DNA from: a virus
Strand: one strand, 5' to 3'
Length of the DNA: 64,000 nucleotides
Virus record (IMG/VR): IMGVR_UViG_3300030117_007612
Coordinates: 62,001 to 126,000 of that record
Shown here: positions 63,601-64,000 of the stretch, piece after piece
How positions within the stretch are numbered: position 1 is the first letter of the stretch
How the letters are laid out: every line of letters starts with the position of its first letter
Program-made: the position numbers and the translations under genes
Notes under the pieces: model-generated
The model's database searches: none
Told to the model about the DNA's origin: nothing
Seen by the model: the letters and a program-made list of their open reading frames with translations, nothing else

Positions 63601-64000
63601 CTACGGAAATCACCGGTGGTTGGCATAGGGGACACACCGGCAAATTTGACATTCTGTCAGCATCGACGGTGCATGCTCACGTCTTCTCCCCATCGACCGT
63701 ATCAGCATCTATAGAAATAACTGGTGGCGCAGTCTCCGCTTACGGAATTACTGGTACGCTGGGCACATTCAGTGGCGTTGTCAGTGCATCTTCTTATGAA
63801 GGTTTTGCTGTACGAACCACACACGGAGAACATGCCGGCACAGTCTCCGCATCAGTATTCATAGGATCGAACGTGTCAGCTTCTACGGAAATCACCGGTG
63901 GTTGGCATAGAGGATTCAAATTTGAAGGACCCAAGGGTGAATTTGCAACACATGTTTCGTCTTCACTGTTGTTTGGTACAACATTGTCTGCCTCCACTAT
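60699..64000 (+). CDS. Large repeat-rich surface/fibre-type protein, 3' end outside the window
   Basis: The frame starts at ATG 60699 (TAATG overlap) and remains open to the last base, at least 1100 residues. Residues about 60-385 consist of roughly 33-aa Ser/Thr/Gly-rich repeats of the type TSATGSYTTGSGGSTSTTSG. A less repetitive stretch follows (FTVEGNLTFDGN...). From about residue 690 come repeats based on VSAS, ITGG and FDILSAS blocks. Such Ser/Thr/Gly repeats are usual for long trimeric fibres and adhesins. No signal peptide or enzyme was seen. Hence a probable tail fibre; its tip is not visible. Confidence 0.82.
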   Translation, partial: MAKIVITSAGISGSAGSVAITGSFVVTGSEGEITVSGSGTELSGAHGSSTTTSGSSTFYDAAGSSTSTSATGSVSTGSAGSATHGSGSSTYTDADGTHSTSATGSYTTGSGGSTSTTSGSTSHTSADGSTTSTSATGSYISGSGGGAGTGSGGSATHSSGSSIYTSADGSTHSTSATGSLTTGSGGSTETTSGSTSYTDAGGSTTTVSATGSYTTGSGGSTETTTGSSTYTGADGGTAIVSSVGYVASGSGGESSTTSGSTSYTDAGGSSTSTSATGSSMTGSGGSATHGSGSSTYTDAGGCTGSMSATGSYTTGSGGSTSTTSGSTTHTDAGGSSTSTSATGSSMTGSGGSATHGSGSSTYTDAGGSTTSTSATGSYMSGSTPGTTTTTPGGTTYEDTDSTTMHSTSGSHYSGSTPESGSAGSTTITDGTVEVTGSVTISGSSPALTIMAGELIVSGSSILGSTIDHTTTIGSHLTASYGLVAPTHGISGAYVTAYDGRFPGHVSSSLYKGSMVSASLLVTGGEVKAHRGTFGLMVTEFLTMSKGALVEDDDKVHFGTDQESHIRYDEAGQDFLTISGSDAGGLVLSGSSLVIDTDTVESGSRAGGGSYLAMTTTGKIVLSTPDGGGGGSARSVSGDDDDGVITWKTSDNTFTVEGNLTFDGNTLTVGGLGVVTGSQLMAYGITGSLATIQEITGGWADMHKFAGDKVEVGTHVSSSLLYGTTLSASTLVSGGLHMGHTGKFDILSASTVYAHAFSPSTVSASTEITGGAVSAFGITGTLGTFSGVVSASSYEGFAVRTTHGEHAGTVSASVFIGSNVSASTEITGGWHRGHTGKFDILSASTIHAHVFSPSTISASLYLTGGHVYAYGITGSKATITSISATEVTSSVLLGYSHTGDELIAHSHVSAALFLTGGHVYAYGVTASLGTFSGVVSASSYEGFAVRTTHGEHAGTVSASVFIGSNVSASTEITGGWHRGHTGKFDILSASTVHAHVFSPSTVSASIEITGGAVSAYGITGTLGTFSGVVSASSYEGFAVRTTHGEHAGTVSASVFIGSNVSASTEITGGWHRGFKFEGPKGEFATHVSSSLLFGTTLSAST
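60880..61850 (+). repeat. Tandem 99-base (33-aa) Ser/Thr/Gly repeats
   Basis: The core (TCTGCGACTGG or near) recurs about every 96-100 bases from about 60904 to 61815, with one interval near 120 bases; ten units are visible. Confidence 0.8.
61486..61799 (+). repeat. Exact repeat of about 115 bases, spaced 198 bases
   Basis: The stretch 61486-61601 is repeated at 61684-61799 without mismatch that I can find. It encodes two consecutive 33-aa units, so a two-unit block was duplicated recently. Confidence 0.8.
63044..63960 (+). repeat. Long near-identical fibre repeats (three copies)
   Basis: A block beginning ACATTCAG(T/C)GGCGT(C/T)GTCAGTGC starts near 63044, 63482 and 63764. It continues for 170 bases or more through the FAVRTTHGEHAGTV and SASVFIGSNVSAS segments, then ITGGWHRG, with only scattered synonymous changes. 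The copies are in frame. Confidence 0.8.

Noticed and set aside
1-64000. tRNA genes, rho-independent terminators and insertion sequences
   Set aside because: I looked in the gaps between genes and found no cloverleaf-like sequence, no stem-loop followed by a T run strong enough to claim, and no transposase or inverted repeats. A dedicated scan could still find a tRNA I missed.

Overview
This window is a gene-dense segment of a large tailed double-stranded DNA phage of the T4-like (contractile-tail) type, most likely from an aquatic habitat. Every supported gene is on the + strand, the gaps are short (none reaches 300 bases), and many starts overlap the previous stop. The clearest T4-type proteins are a gp25-like and a gp6-like baseplate wedge protein, a gp17-like large terminase, a gp20-like portal and a gp21-like prohead protease. 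I saw no tRNA, CRISPR array, insertion sequence or integrase. The major capsid protein, tail sheath and tail tube were not recognised; the capsid gene may lie outside the window.

Layout: (1) 1-38,706, tail/baseplate and adhesion module: gp25, gp6 and several very large virion-type proteins (2186, 3902, 1395 and 1074 aa), plus two sets of paralogous structural proteins. (2) 38,718-43,977, a replication/recombination island inside the structural genes: a RuvC-like resolvase, an FKBP/SlyD-type prolyl isomerase, a zinc-finger Toprim primase and a one-chain Mre11-Rad50 (gp47-gp46) fusion. Sigma70-type promoters precede the last three. (3) 43,990-44,975, a probable lysis/membrane cassette. (4) 44,965-58,361, the packaging and head module. 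It holds terminase, portal, protease and many small proteins sharing an L..II+EE helix motif. It also holds three surprises: a 32-aa protein with ten cysteines, an FtsZ/tubulin-type GTPase, and a ribosomal protein bS21 homologue. (5) 52,623-64,000, interleaved with region 4, modular repeat-rich fibre-type proteins. The last is open past the window end and is built of 33-aa Ser/Thr/Gly repeats followed by long near-identical repeats.

How the genes fit together: the structural genes would build baseplate, tail and receptor-binding fibres; terminase and portal load DNA into a prohead matured by the gp21-like protease; primase, resolvase and Mre11-Rad50 support recombination-dependent replication; the membrane cassette would release virions. 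bS21 suggests action on host ribosomes, and the tubulin-like GTPase suggests a filament that positions DNA or particles in the cell. Both roles are inferred from family membership. The structural leaders longer than about 30 bases mostly carry a CTAWTTA element about 16-33 bases before the start codon, a candidate late promoter that differs from the sigma70 sites of the replication island.
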